A stretch of DNA of 64,000 nucleotides from Paramacrobiotus metropolitanus (taxonomy: Eukaryota; Tardigrada; Eutardigrada; Parachela; Macrobiotidae): the NCBI RefSeq assembly GCF_019649055.1, contig NW_026570229.1, positions 1,240,001-1,304,000 on the forward strand, written 5' to 3'. Shown here piece by piece: positions 10,045 through 19,398 of the stretch. The translations under genes and the position numbers were made by a program. Position 1 is the first letter of the stretch; every line of letters begins with the position of its first letter. Under the pieces are notes generated by a model that was not told the origin of the DNA, made no database searches, and was given only the letters and a program-made list of their open reading frames with translations.

Positions 10045-11004
10045 TCAAGTATGACCTTTTCCAGTTCTCTGGTCCGCCTCTCCTTTGTAGTAGAGAGCGT
10101 TAATGGTCCTGACTATGTCGACCAAGTTGGAGCCTCTTGGGTTGTGCAGGTAAGCGATGGTCCTGCATATCTGGTGAAAGGCGTAATCCCGGCTACGGGA
10201 AAGCCCTGCTGGCCGATGAGGCACATGAAGCTCCATCATGCTGGTCCAGTCACGGTGCGTGCGGACCAGAAGTCCCATGTCCAGGATGAGAGTTACTACA
10301 CGCCGCATGAAGGGTGCCGTTAGTACACGGTCCGCTGGCGGTAGCCCTCTGAATTCTTCTCCATGTGCCATTCTGGCTCGGAGAACTCGGACGAGACATT
10401 GGTACATGTCTCTTCCTGTTGTACGTCTCATGATCCTGGCCGCTGCCACCCATTGGCGCACATATGGACCCGTTGGGATCTCAATGTGCGTGGCCTCCGG
10501 TCCAGGGTCCGGGAGCTCAGCTTCGTCGTCCGCCGGCGCGGGGAGCATTGTTTCCTCCGAAGGCGGTTCACCTTCGGGAACTGGCTCGAATTCCTCTTCT
10601 TGCCATGGACGATATTGTGGTGGCTCTTGTGACTTGTCCATACTGTCCGATAGGACTTGGACATCTTCATCGCCTGACAGCCGTTTTTCGAGCTGGGCGA
10701 TCTTGGCCTCTTGACTTTTCTTGTCTTTGGCCGCTTGTTTCTTCTGGCGGTTCCGTTCGGCCTCCGGGTTTGATGTTGGCCGAGATGTGGCCGCCTGACT
10801 CCCGCTCGGTTGAGGGGAGTTTGGACGAGTGGCCGGTTTGGCCCTCGATTGTGGGGAAGTTGGACGAGAGTCCGGTTTGGCCCTCTCTGGATTTTTGGCT
10901 TTTCTCGGCTGCTTACTCCGTTGGGAGTTAGCTGAGTGAATCACACCCAGGCCGAGTGCAAATTCTCCATTGTCCCTGTTGCAGGAAAGTAACTGGACGG
11001 CCAA
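10045..11004 (-). CDS. Accessory region continuation: globular helical domain
   Basis: 319 codons from a TTG. After a Lys/Arg/Pro/Ser-rich N-terminus and a short coiled coil (KDKKSQEAKIAQLEKRL), residues ~175-310 look folded: YVRQWVAAARIMRRTTGRDMYQCLVRVLRARM, APFMRRVVTLILDMGLLV and YAFHQICRTIAYLHNP. This is one of the two most ordered regions of the accessory module and the best query for a structure-based search. The frame ends at 10045, and coding appears to continue in the +1 frame (10040-9855). Confidence 0.55.
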   Translation of the reverse strand: MAVQLLSCNRDNGEFALGLGVIHSANSQRSKQPRKAKNPERAKPDSRPTSPQSRAKPATRPNSPQPSGSQAATSRPTSNPEAERNRQKKQAAKDKKSQEAKIAQLEKRLSGDEDVQVLSDSMDKSQEPPQYRPWQEEEFEPVPEGEPPSEETMLPAPADDEAELPDPGPEATHIEIPTGPYVRQWVAAARIMRRTTGRDMYQCLVRVLRARMAHGEEFRGLPPADRVLTAPFMRRVVTLILDMGLLVRTHRDWTSMMELHVPHRPAGLSRSRDYAFHQICRTIAYLHNPRGSNLVDIVRTINALYYKGEADQRTGKGHT

Positions 11005-12046
11005 AAGGTATGTCGTCGATGCTGGCGGGCATGTTCGTCAAGTTTATCGGAGCAGCGGCCGTTGGCCCTGTTCCGGACTGACTTTGGCCTGCCGATTCTT
11101 GTGCCGACGAAATGGCCTTCGGTGGCTCCTCCGGTTGGGCTGGTTCTGGCTGTGGTGCTGTGGCCACAGGTCCAGACGGAGAAGTGTCCATTGGCTCTGA
11201 AGCCGCTGGTGGTTGTGCCTGCGTCTTTGGCGGTACCACGGTTGGTGGCGCATTTGACGACAGGGTTTCAGCCATTCTAAAGTCTTCCTCCGGTGGGGGA
11301 AAGGCTTTCTGGTTGCGACGGCGCCGGTAATCATCTATCATCCGTAGGACCAAGGATCGGAGCATTTCGGTTATCATGTCGTATTCTTCCATACGATTCT
11401 GCTCCTTGGCCTCCTGTCTCTTTGTGAGCAGGAACGGATATTGCCGGCGCTCATTATGGTCAGCATGGATCAGTAAGTGTCTCTGCTCGATAGGAGTGAG
11501 AGCACTCATGGGCATCAAGGCCGCGTCGGCTTCCATTTCTTGGGCCGAGACAGCCGGAGTTATCCGCACCGTCATTCTGGCCGATTGTGCGACCACTGGT
11601 GCAGGAGTCCTAACCGTGACCGTTACTGGTTCAAGTGTTGAATCTGCAGACACCGTAGGTGCTGCGACTCTTTCCACAGTGATGGTCATAGTTGGCTCTG
11701 GAGGAGGTATTGTATCCGTCCTCTCTTTGGTTGGAGACTTGCCTGGCCGGCTCGGTGTGAACCTGGCAGGCGCCGGTTCGATGGCCGGCATGCTGGGCAT
11801 TCGCGCCGGAGTTGATGTGGCGCGTCCAGGAGAAGTCCGTTTTGATGGAGATCGGCTTCGGCGTGGCGATTCCTTCGTTGAAGGTAGCCGGACCTGACTG
11901 GTCTCATATAACGCCCTTTGGACGTTTTCGTCCAAGTCTTCCTCGATCTCCGACTCCTCGCTGGAGGAGACGCCCCAGAAGGCCGCTGGCAGTTGAGGAC
12001 GTTCGTCCTCACTTTCTGCTTCTTCCGGTGGAAGTTCGTCTTCCAC
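10928..12046 (-). CDS. Accessory region continuation: acidic and Pro/Ser/Thr-rich segment
   Basis: 372 codons from a GTG. It begins with a dense acidic stretch (PPEEAESEDERP; SSSEESEIEEDLDE), then Ser/Arg/Pro repeats and a Thr/Val/Pro-rich part. A helical block (~200-250; HLLIHADHNERRQYPFLLTK) and another Pro/Ala/Thr-rich stretch follow. Coding shifts to the +1 frame near 10995. No family is recognised. Acidic-then-basic disordered segments like these are common in nucleic-acid or histone-binding proteins, but that is only a resemblance. Confidence 0.5.
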   Translation of the reverse strand: MEDELPPEEAESEDERPQLPAAFWGVSSSEESEIEEDLDENVQRALYETSQVRLPSTKESPRRSRSPSKRTSPGRATSTPARMPSMPAIEPAPARFTPSRPGKSPTKERTDTIPPPEPTMTITVERVAAPTVSADSTLEPVTVTVRTPAPVVAQSARMTVRITPAVSAQEMEADAALMPMSALTPIEQRHLLIHADHNERRQYPFLLTKRQEAKEQNRMEEYDMITEMLRSLVLRMIDDYRRRRNQKAFPPPEEDFRMAETLSSNAPPTVVPPKTQAQPPAASEPMDTSPSGPVATAPQPEPAQPEEPPKAISSAQESAGQSQSGTGPTAAAPINLTNMPASIDDIPFGRPVTFLQQGQWRICTRPGCDSLS

Positions 12047-12480
12047 TGGCTGGCCTGGTCGTGGGCGGGGTTCAACTGTCCATGCCCTTGGGTTAATGTG
12101 AGGCCACGGATGTAGATGGCATGCTCGATGATTTCGCTAGGCAGCTTGCGTTGGCGAAGGGCCTGGCTTTTACTTCGCATGGCCATCAGTTTTCTGATGA
12201 GGATTGTACGTCCTTGGACCATCTGTTGACAGCCGCGGTTGATGCGGTCAATCTCTCGGTCCGTTAGTGTAGGATCGCCGGCGCGTAGTCGCTGGCGCAT
12301 ATCTTCCTCAGTCAGATTTAAGCGTAGATCAAGTTCTATGATCTCGCTTACAAGCCGGTTGTGCGGGTCATCCCATGACTCCGTTTGAGTCAATCGGATA
12401 CGATGCCTCGTTGGAGGTTCGTCCCGCAATGGCTGTGTCGTTCCTGACGGAATCTTTGGTGCTTCCGGTGGGGAGAGCAC
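11686..12480 (-). CDS. Accessory region continuation: helical segment
   Basis: 264 codons from a GTG, -1 to the preceding ORF. Roughly residues 35-130 look genuinely coding and helical (NRLVSEIIELDLRLNLTEEDMRQRL; QQMVQGRTILIRKLMAMRSK). After about residue 145 (near 12055) the composition changes to Arg/Ser/Gln-rich and a better frame opens in the -1 phase, so the rest of this ORF is probably a shadow. No domain is recognised. It is best read as part of a longer accessory protein interrupted by frame changes. Confidence 0.45.
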   Translation of the reverse strand: MLSPPEAPKIPSGTTQPLRDEPPTRHRIRLTQTESWDDPHNRLVSEIIELDLRLNLTEEDMRQRLRAGDPTLTDREIDRINRGCQQMVQGRTILIRKLMAMRSKSQALRQRKLPSEIIEHAIYIRGLTLTQGHGQLNPAHDQASQWKTNFHRKKQKVRTNVLNCQRPSGASPPARSRRSRKTWTKTSKGRYMRPVRSGYLQRRNRHAEADLHQNGLLLDAPHQLRRECPACRPSNRRLPGSHRAGQASLQPKRGRIQYLLQSQL

Positions 12481-15125
12481 GTGTCCCTTGCCAGGAAAGT
12501 TCTTCGGCGGCGACTTCTCTTCTTGGTCGGTAGGCCACGAAGTACCAAAGTCGGTGGTTCCGCCTTCTTTGGCTTGAGTATGGACCGACCTGGCCTGGTA
12601 GGGCCAGAAGTGTCTGAGTCCCTTACTGGGTCACTCAACGCTGGTGGAGTGGACCTGGGTGGTCGGTTCAACTCCAAGTTCTCCCTTGGTCCTCGCCAAG
12701 GTGGGAGTGACCGCTGTGAAGGAGGCTCTTCCGCTTCCGGAGGAGTCCTCTTCTTCTTCTCGAATCTAGGCGACCGTGGGCCACTTGTTGTGGCAGGAGT
12801 GGCCGGTTCTGGCCGTCCTCCTGTCGATTTCCTAGGCGTTGGCCGGACAACGAGGGTGCCACTTGATGTGTCGCCTTCGATTGGCTTCGGTGTAGGCTGT
12901 GATGACGCCGTTGGCGCATCTACAACCATTGGACTTGTAGGTTCACCAGCCGGTTGGACTGGTGTTGGCTCCGTTTCGGCCGACTTCTCTGGCGAGAGTT
13001 CCAGAGTTTTGTCTTGCAGGGCTACGTCCATTTCGACGTCCTGCTGTTGGACTTCTGTACTGTTGCCCGCTATAGCGGTTCCAGCGGTGTCCATAAGTTG
13101 GTCGGATGTTGGACCAGGCACCGTTAGGGCCTGGGCCAATTCAGCTGGAGTTGGTTGTCCAACTGATGTTGAGGCGGCCGGTACATATGTCAGGGCCAGA
13201 GGTGTTGGCGCAGACACCGGTGATGGTCGCCATTCGTTTACTGGATCGAAGTTACTCGAGCGTGCCGCCGTTGGCGGACGTGGGACTTTCCAGTAATCTT
13301 CGATAAATTCTCGGATCCATTTTGTGGTGTGGTCCATAACCGTTAACGATGGACCGGTAGGTATCGTATGGTTAGAGGTAAGACCTTTAAGCAGAGCCAC
13401 CCGTTGGGCCAAGCTCTGTTGCTGTTCCGTCAGCCTGACCGCTTCTGGGTCGAACGGGCTGAGTTCTTGGATCCGGTTGGTTATGCGGCGTTCGACATCT
13501 CCAGCATCGCTGATAAGGTGCCGAATGCTCAGTGCTTGGACAACCGTCATTTGCATGGGCCCAGTGTCAGCTTCGCGTAACCGTTGGTTCGCTGCTGCCT
13601 GTTCATCATCCCATTGCTGACGTAAAGTCCGAGGGGCCGGTCGATTGTCGTCATCCGGCTGGTTTAGTAGCGGGAAGTCGTCCGCGTAGGCCGTTCTGCC
13701 TCGCGTAACGTTGCCCCGCATGATCGATTCCAGGCGTTCCGCTATGGCTGGTGGCGGCGCCAATGAAGTTGGCCTCGGGTGGACCTGTCGTTCTGGCGCG
13801 ACCAGGTGATCAGGCGGAGCTGTAAGTCCTGGTACAGGGATTGGGTCTGGCATGTCGAACCACTCAATGTCGCTGTCGGTTTCTGTGTCCGACGCGCTGG
13901 CTGGCCGACTAAGTGCTGGTCCGGCTGCAAATCGTTCAGCCGAGATCCGCATAATTCTCGAGACTCGCATCCTCAATTCTTCTGCCGGTTGGCGTGTTGA
14001 GGACCGTGTCGGTATGAGAAGTCCGGTTTGTCCGACGCGTGTTGGCTGCCCCGGTCGGGGTTTGGGTAACACGCGCCTAAGTGCTTCGTCGATCAGGCCA
14101 AGCTGATACTGCCGGTTACGGAAATCGCGCAATGATGGTGCGTCGTTGGCCGTATCCAACGGCTTATCCATAAACCGAAGCATGGCCCGTCTAATCCTGG
14201 TTATGTATTCCAGGACGCGTTGGAATTCCAGGTCCAACGCGACTTTTCTCCGTAAGGTGGCAATATCCACTCCCTTCAGGCTACTGATAACCTTACGGAT
14301 TTCCTCTTCGAGGCGTTCCGCGGCGTGGAGTTCACGCTCCAAGGGAGGTATGTCTGGGTAAGCCCTTAGGTCATACGGAGATGATGCTGGTTCTCGCGGT
14401 TCCAATCCAGTGGCCGTCAGCATTGCCTCGTCGGTAGACGTAGGCTGGGCCACTGGTGGCGCGGAAGATTCCGCTGTCGTAGCGGTAACTACGACTGTTG
14501 GGTTCAATGGTGGAGGTGGTGCTGATGGTGCTGGTGGCGGACGTGTTGGTGCTGCGGATCCTTCGGTCCTCAGCTGTCTTTCCGTCCGATACTGTTCCAG
14601 CTGGTCTCTCAGCCTGCGAGATGCCGCCAACAGTGCCTGACCAGTTTGGTCATGCAAAGGAAATATCTCGTTTTGAGCTTGGCGGGTCGCTATTTCCTCA
14701 CTAAGTTCATGAGCGAGGCGCCGGAACTCGTCTTGATCGAGAATGATGCGCTGAGCCATCTCACGGTAGTGAGGGCTGTGCCTGTCCAATTCTCGAATCA
14801 TGGCCTCCAATTCCTGGATGGCGTTCTCTACTTCCTTCAGATTGTCCTGAAGTTGGTAGAGTGGAGTCCGGCCGTCGGCCAGAGGTTCTGTGGGGGATTC
14901 AATCCGCAATGGTGGGGTAGTTGGGTCCCATTGGACGTCCCCTTCGTCTTCCGGCTCTGGCGAAGACACAGATTCTGTCGGTGGGACAGTCTGGTCACGC
15001 CTTATCACACACACTGGGTTCAGTGGTGGTTGTGCTGCCGGTGCCGGTTCAGTTAGGCCAAGTTGGGCCGCTAATTCCGGTGGAACCTCTTCTGGCCGGT
15101 TGTAAATGGTGAGCCGTCCATTCAC
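12390..15125 (-). CDS. Accessory ORF: 911-codon helical/disordered protein
   Basis: No recognised family. The frame opens at a GTG overlapping the previous stop. Residues ~85-200 are strongly helical and coiled-coil-like (NLKEVENAIQELEAMIREL; MAQRIILDQDEFRRLAHEL). Further helical segments occur near 265-400 and 560-650, separated by Pro/Ser/Thr-rich linkers (APSAPPPPLNP; TSPMVVDAPTASSQPTP). The C-terminal ~150 residues are basic and disordered (RPTPRKSTGGRPEP; KKRSRRRR). No zinc fingers, catalytic motifs, signal peptide or membrane spans were seen. The size and alternating coiled coils suggest a structural or scaffold protein. Coding character continues in the -1 frame after about 12450. Confidence 0.65.
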   Translation of the reverse strand: MNGRLTIYNRPEEVPPELAAQLGLTEPAPAAQPPLNPVCVIRRDQTVPPTESVSSPEPEDEGDVQWDPTTPPLRIESPTEPLADGRTPLYQLQDNLKEVENAIQELEAMIRELDRHSPHYREMAQRIILDQDEFRRLAHELSEEIATRQAQNEIFPLHDQTGQALLAASRRLRDQLEQYRTERQLRTEGSAAPTRPPPAPSAPPPPLNPTVVVTATTAESSAPPVAQPTSTDEAMLTATGLEPREPASSPYDLRAYPDIPPLERELHAAERLEEEIRKVISSLKGVDIATLRRKVALDLEFQRVLEYITRIRRAMLRFMDKPLDTANDAPSLRDFRNRQYQLGLIDEALRRVLPKPRPGQPTRVGQTGLLIPTRSSTRQPAEELRMRVSRIMRISAERFAAGPALSRPASASDTETDSDIEWFDMPDPIPVPGLTAPPDHLVAPERQVHPRPTSLAPPPAIAERLESIMRGNVTRGRTAYADDFPLLNQPDDDNRPAPRTLRQQWDDEQAAANQRLREADTGPMQMTVVQALSIRHLISDAGDVERRITNRIQELSPFDPEAVRLTEQQQSLAQRVALLKGLTSNHTIPTGPSLTVMDHTTKWIREFIEDYWKVPRPPTAARSSNFDPVNEWRPSPVSAPTPLALTYVPAASTSVGQPTPAELAQALTVPGPTSDQLMDTAGTAIAGNSTEVQQQDVEMDVALQDKTLELSPEKSAETEPTPVQPAGEPTSPMVVDAPTASSQPTPKPIEGDTSSGTLVVRPTPRKSTGGRPEPATPATTSGPRSPRFEKKKRTPPEAEEPPSQRSLPPWRGPRENLELNRPPRSTPPALSDPVRDSDTSGPTRPGRSILKPKKAEPPTLVLRGLPTKKRSRRRRTFLARDTCSPHRKHQRFRQERHSHCGTNLQRGIVSD

Positions 15126-15985
15126 AAATACCCGTAATGGGTAATCACTAGGCTCGTTGAGCTGTGATGTGCTTGGCTGGGTTTCGGCGGCGCTGGAGTT
15201 TGGTACGCGTCCCGGTCCCGCTCGTGGAGGCTCAATGGATGAATCAGACGGCGCCTGGCCCGTTGTGGGTCAGGTTGTGCCGCTGAAGGTGGGCTATACG
15301 GCGGTTGGCCGTATGCTCCATATCCGCCATAAGGCGGTGGATATCCATAAGGTGTAGGCGGATACATCCACGGTGGTGGGTATCGCCACTGATTCGGATC
15401 CGGCTGCGGCTGGTTTGAAGGTCCAGGCGCAGGGTATGGTGGATATCCATAGTAAGGGTTATGGTATGGAGGCGGAGTGTACTGTGGCCGCGGTCCAGTA
15501 TGGACCGGTGTAGTCGTGACCGTTGGCCCGACTGCCGCAGTGGTGAAAACTGGCTGACTCGCCGAAGTGGTCGGTAGGCCACCATACCGAATTGGCTGAT
15601 GTGAGCCGGTACGGCCGTGAGGATAGCGTCGGACCGTTTGGCCCGACGTAGAGCTTGGCTGGCTGCCGGCTACTGCTGCATTCACCAGGAGTCCAGTCAC
15701 GTCAGAGAATGTCCCTGGCGGCCAAAGTTGTGGCGGTATGGCTCGAGGTGGCAGAGGCTGTGACCGCGGTAGCGGTGTGTCGGCCCGTGAACTGGGGCCG
15801 ACTGACATAGTTGCCAGCTGCTCGGCGGTTAGGTTGGCCCTAATGTTAGGTACCTGTACACTCGGAGGCCGGTTAGACGACCGAGTGGAAGATCCGCCCG
15901 ACCGGGATTCCGGTCGTGAGTATGGATGTGTGCGGTTACTGCGGTCGGAGTCATCAGAGCGATCAGTGCGTCGGCGTCCGTCCAT
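15122..15985 (-). CDS. Accessory ORF: Pro/Tyr/Arg-rich protein of unknown function
   Basis: 287 codons from the ATG at 15985 (the frame is open to a GTG at 16018). The N-terminal third is Arg/Ser/Asp-rich (TDRSDDSDRSNR); the C-terminal half is a low-complexity Pro/Tyr/Gly region (YGYPPYPAP, PPYGGYGAYGQPPY). Such sequences often phase-separate or bind nucleic acid, but no domain is recognised. It has no signal peptide or membrane segment, so it does not look like an envelope. It is the first ORF after the spacer. The downstream 911-codon frame overlaps its stop in the -1 phase with only a GTG, so the two may be one product made by frameshift. Confidence 0.6.
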   Translation of the reverse strand: MDGRRRTDRSDDSDRSNRTHPYSRPESRSGGSSTRSSNRPPSVQVPNIRANLTAEQLATMSVGPSSRADTPLPRSQPLPPRAIPPQLWPPGTFSDVTGLLVNAAVAGSQPSSTSGQTVRRYPHGRTGSHQPIRYGGLPTTSASQPVFTTAAVGPTVTTTPVHTGPRPQYTPPPYHNPYYGYPPYPAPGPSNQPQPDPNQWRYPPPWMYPPTPYGYPPPYGGYGAYGQPPYSPPSAAQPDPQRARRRLIHPLSLHERDRDAYQTPAPPKPSQAHHSSTSLVITHYGYL

Positions 15986-16233
15986 CGTTGAATGGGGCGC
16001 TGTCACGAGACGAATCACGCGGTGTTAGACTCCTACCTACTATGTTAGTTCAAAGTACGGCTAGCTAATTCTTAAGCTACCATGTCAGATAGTTACGATA
16101 TTGGACCAAGTAGCTGCTTCTAGGCTACTGGTCGTTAAGGTTAGTTAATTTTAGGTTAGTTAATTTCGGTAGCAGCTCACGAAGATGATCGTGGGACTTT
16201 AGGTTAGTTAGACTAATTCTAAGTCTGAATTAA
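15986..16233 (-). other. Spacer between pol and the accessory region
   Basis: Non-coding stretch with stops in the coding-strand frames. It contains GCTACCATGTCAGATA (16076-16091, plus strand), identical to the LTR/primer-site junction at 28157-28172, and three copies of AGGTTAGTTA (16138, 16153, 16201), which on the minus strand read TAACTAACCT and resemble branch-point sequences. It precedes the second true ATG of the element at 15985, so it may drive or splice a subgenomic mRNA. Confidence 0.6.
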
Positions 16234-17145
16234 TTATGCGTCATTCTGTCCAGCCTTATCAACCGCCTTGTCCAGTACATCCGGTGGGACTGTACTGGAC
16301 TTGTCCGATACGTCCGGTAGGACCGTATTGGACTTCTGCTTTTTGCCCTTTGAGACTTTCTCTGATTTTTCCCGTCCTGTAGTTATGCGGGTGAGCAAGT
16401 CTTTTTCCGCCTCATCTTCAGCAACTACGTCCTCTTCCAGGACTTGCTGGGCCGTAAGGGTTGCCTTAGGCTTCTTGGGCGTCTTTGGTTTCTTGGGCTT
16501 TTCCTTGGGCGCCGGAGCCACCTTTGGCCCTTCGGTCGCCGCTGGCTTGTCCGTAGCGGATGTTCCTTTTTCTGGTTCCGCCGGGGCCAAAGTCGGGTCA
16601 ATAGCGGCCAATGGCTGGTTTTGAAGTTTTTGAAGCGCCGGTGTCTCGAAATCCGGTTTGGCCTTTCGAGGTCGGCCTGGGCCACGCTTTACTGGTGGCT
16701 CTGGGTCTGATGTCTTTGAGTCAGGTGGGCCATAGCCAGGGATTCGCAAAGTCTTTTGTTGCTCCGCCACAAGTTTCTTGGACGGGCCCTTTCCGGGCTT
16801 CTGCTTTTTGAGCAGCGTCTCAAGTTTGCTCTGGGCATGTGGGAGCTCTACATCTTGTCCCCGCTCTGCCTTATTGTTGCACCTTCCTGACTCTGTACCT
16901 TCCGGTTCGTCGCCGCCTTCTTCTTGGATGAGCGTGTTATTCTGCGACTCGGGCCGTCCGGGTTAAGGCTTAAGGCGATCGACACATACAGTGTGTTCTA
17001 CACCGGTGTCCCGCTCTCGGATCCAGTAAGTGTTCGGCTTAGGTATGCCGATGACGGTGTAGACGCCTTCGAACTTGTTTGGATTAGTCGGGTCGTCCAC
17101 CATGTTCTTTAGGGTGACCAAGTCCCGTTTCTTGAACTCGGCCTG
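16234..17145 (-). CDS. Integrase C-terminal domain, in-frame stop, then AT-hook tail
   Basis: One continuous frame interrupted by a single TAA (16965-16963). Before the stop it encodes the end of integrase (KNMVDDPTNPNKFEGVYTVI, then PNTYWIRERDTG), the small beta-barrel that binds DNA. After the stop the same frame stays open for 242 codons to 16234 with no ATG. It encodes a basic/acidic disordered tail with an AT-hook, RGPGRPRK (near 16690), flanked by Lys/Pro-rich stretches. An AT-hook binds the minor groove of AT-rich DNA and could tether integrase to chromatin, as chromodomains do in other Ty3 lineages. Because there is no ATG, stop readthrough is the simplest way to make the tail; a point mutation in this copy is the alternative. 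Confidence 0.65.
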
Positions 17146-19040
17146 CGACTTCTTTTGTTGTAGATGGCCGCATCCCTTAGGAACCCTTCTTCGATCCGCG
17201 TTTTGGCAATTTCATGCGCCCGGTTCAGGCGCTGCTGCATCCTCTTGACGTAACGTTCGTTAGTCGTAAAAGTTTCTGGGACGTTGGTCCCAGCGAGGAC
17301 GTCTTGCGGTATCGTCATTTCTCGTCCAAACAGCATGTGGTATGGCGAGAATCCAGTGGTTGCGTGGACGGCACGGTTCATGCCCGAGATCACGTACGGT
17401 AGGGCCCGGTGCCAACGATGTTCGTCGCCGGCGCCGCCAAAGTTTCGGATTCCGTCCCAGATGGTTTGCATCTGGCGTTCGACTTGGCCTTGGCCCTCCG
17501 GATGATAAGCGGATCCGAAGGTCTGCTCAATGCCGAAGATTTTCGCCACTTTGGCGAAAGATTTTGCCGTGAAATGCGTGCCCCGGTCGGAGTGCATTGT
17601 ATGTGGCATGCCGTACTTTAGTACGACTTCTTCGACAAAGAACTTCTCAAATTCCTTGGCCGAGTTTGTCTTGGTCGGCCGAGCTATGGTGAACTTCGTC
17701 ATTTGATCGACCACCACAGCAATGTACCGGTATTTCTTTGTTTGTGTTACCGGTAGAGGTCCTTTGAAGTCGGCGAAGACGCGGTACCATGGCGCAACAG
17801 CTTCAGTCGGCTGCAGCATACCGTAGGTAGCTCGCCGCGGTACTTTGCCGAAAATGCACGTCTGACATCGGTCGATGTAGTCGTGTATGTCGCAGCTCAT
17901 GCGGTCCCAGTAGTACCGGAGTTTGGCTGCTTCAATGGTCTTGCGGTATCCAAAATGGTTCCCTGTTTTTCCGTCATGGAGGGACTGGATAATGTTTTTC
18001 CGCATGAACAGAGGGACAACGAACCTCCTTTCGAGTTTCGCATTGATGTCGGTGAGTCGGTAGAGCACACCTTTGTCCATCTGGTAATGTTCAGGTAGCT
18101 TGGACCTCTTGTCCAGTTCGCTTTGATGTTCCAACTCATAGATTTTCTTGGCCAGAGTTGGATCACGGTGTTGCACCCGTCGCAGTTCTTGCGCGGTGCG
18201 GTCCGTGACTTTTTCTGGACACGGTGGGACTTCGGGCTCTGGCTCTCCCAGTGCGGGCGCCGGTACATTGATGACCCGTATGTCCGCCGTGCTGAATTGA
18301 TCCCAATCTGTAATTGCGTTGCAATCGGGAAGGAGAGGCTTATCCCATTCGGTTGCGGGGTCCTCGTCCGTGACTTGCAGCCTGCGCACCTTTATGATGC
18401 GTGCTGGGATCTCGTCCTTGTAATCCTCGAAGTTTGGGACTTGGTCCAACTCTTCATGTGGACCTTTGTCGTCGTCCCGTTCGAGTGGCCATCTGGACAA
18501 TGCGTCAGCGTTGTCACAGAATGTGCCTGGCTTGTACTCAATGGTGATGTCCCTTCCCTGTAAGGCGAGGGCCCATCGAGTAAGACGAGGATTGATGCCG
18601 GGCCGGTTAGACTCGCATCTGAGCAGATTGGTTAGGGCTCTGTGGTCCGTCCTTACGGTAAATGGTCCATGGTCGATGTAGTGTTTGAATTTTTGGACGG
18701 CCCACACTACGGCTAAGCATTCCCATTCGGTTACGCCGTAGTTCTTCTCAGCTCCATGTAGGACGCGGCTTGCGTAGGCAATTGGCCTCGAGTCCTGGCT
18801 GAGTATGGCTCCGATGCCAGCGCCACTTGCATCACATTCGATGGTGGTCTGTTTGGTCGCATCGAATTTGGCCAATATTGGGGCTTCCGTTAGGGCCTTT
18901 TTGATTTCGTTGAACTCAGCGGTGTGGGCGTCGGTCCAGTCGTTTTTCACTGAACTTTCCTTCCGCAGGAGTTCATACATCTTGGGAAGTCTTCTGGGCG
19001 TAGCCCAGAATGAACTTCCGGTAGTAGTTAGCGAGTCCAA
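17109..19040 (-). CDS. Pol: RNase H and integrase (zinc and DDE domains)
   Basis: 643 codons. RNase H covers residues ~65-185: the catalytic acids fit IECDASG (D), TEWECLAVVWA (E), VRTDHRAL (D) and FCDNADALSRWP (D). A charged linker is followed by the integrase zinc domain near 345-395 with His residues in HDGKTGNHFGY and CQTC as the Cys pair (HHCC). The DDE core runs ~405-560: VFADFKGPL (D), SDRGTHF (D) and GQGQVERQ (E). MLFGREMTIP closes the core. The frame ends at 17109 shortly after a frame change near 17150; the integrase C-terminal domain continues in another frame. The enzyme inserts the double-stranded DNA copy into host chromosomes. Confidence 0.92.
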   Translation of the reverse strand: MDSLTTTGSSFWATPRRLPKMYELLRKESSVKNDWTDAHTAEFNEIKKALTEAPILAKFDATKQTTIECDASGAGIGAILSQDSRPIAYASRVLHGAEKNYGVTEWECLAVVWAVQKFKHYIDHGPFTVRTDHRALTNLLRCESNRPGINPRLTRWALALQGRDITIEYKPGTFCDNADALSRWPLERDDDKGPHEELDQVPNFEDYKDEIPARIIKVRRLQVTDEDPATEWDKPLLPDCNAITDWDQFSTADIRVINVPAPALGEPEPEVPPCPEKVTDRTAQELRRVQHRDPTLAKKIYELEHQSELDKRSKLPEHYQMDKGVLYRLTDINAKLERRFVVPLFMRKNIIQSLHDGKTGNHFGYRKTIEAAKLRYYWDRMSCDIHDYIDRCQTCIFGKVPRRATYGMLQPTEAVAPWYRVFADFKGPLPVTQTKKYRYIAVVVDQMTKFTIARPTKTNSAKEFEKFFVEEVVLKYGMPHTMHSDRGTHFTAKSFAKVAKIFGIEQTFGSAYHPEGQGQVERQMQTIWDGIRNFGGAGDEHRWHRALPYVISGMNRAVHATTGFSPYHMLFGREMTIPQDVLAGTNVPETFTTNERYVKRMQQRLNRAHEIAKTRIEEGFLRDAAIYNKRSRRPSSRNGTWSP

Positions 19041-19398
19041 GGAACGAGCGAAGTTGACGCTCGGTCTTGGGCGGTAGTTTCTCGGCGATGGCCGCTACCT
19101 TCTCGGGATCGGTATGGACACCGTCCTTGCTGAGGATGTGTCCAAGGAATTGGAGTTTTTCCATTCCAAATTCGCATTTCGACGGTTTTATTGTGAATCC
19201 GGCGTCTCTGAGGCAGAGGAGCGTGTTTCTGAACGCCTTCCTGAATTCCTCGAATGTCTTGCCGAAGAATATCACGTCGTCGATGTATGCGAAGACGCCG
19301 CCTTGTTTGCGTGCTGGCGCCATAATCTTGTCCATTGTCATTTGGAATGTGGCTGGCCCGTTGCAGACGCCAAACGGCATTCGTTTGAACCGGAACAT
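18973..19398 (-). pseudogene. Reverse transcriptase palm/thumb fragment with YIDD
   Basis: A 141-codon open frame that continues RT after the frame change near 19400. It holds the RMPFGVCNGPATFQ motif, the catalytic box FAYIDDVIFF (two metal-binding aspartates), the LGHILSKDGV block and the thumb/connection phrase LGLANYYRKFI. All are in the right order and spacing for a Ty3/gypsy RT. A second frame change near 19020 moves the reading frame into the RNase H-integrase ORF. Both changes are of the +1 type, so each could be a single inserted base. The broken frames make it unlikely that this copy produces active RT. Confidence 0.9.
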
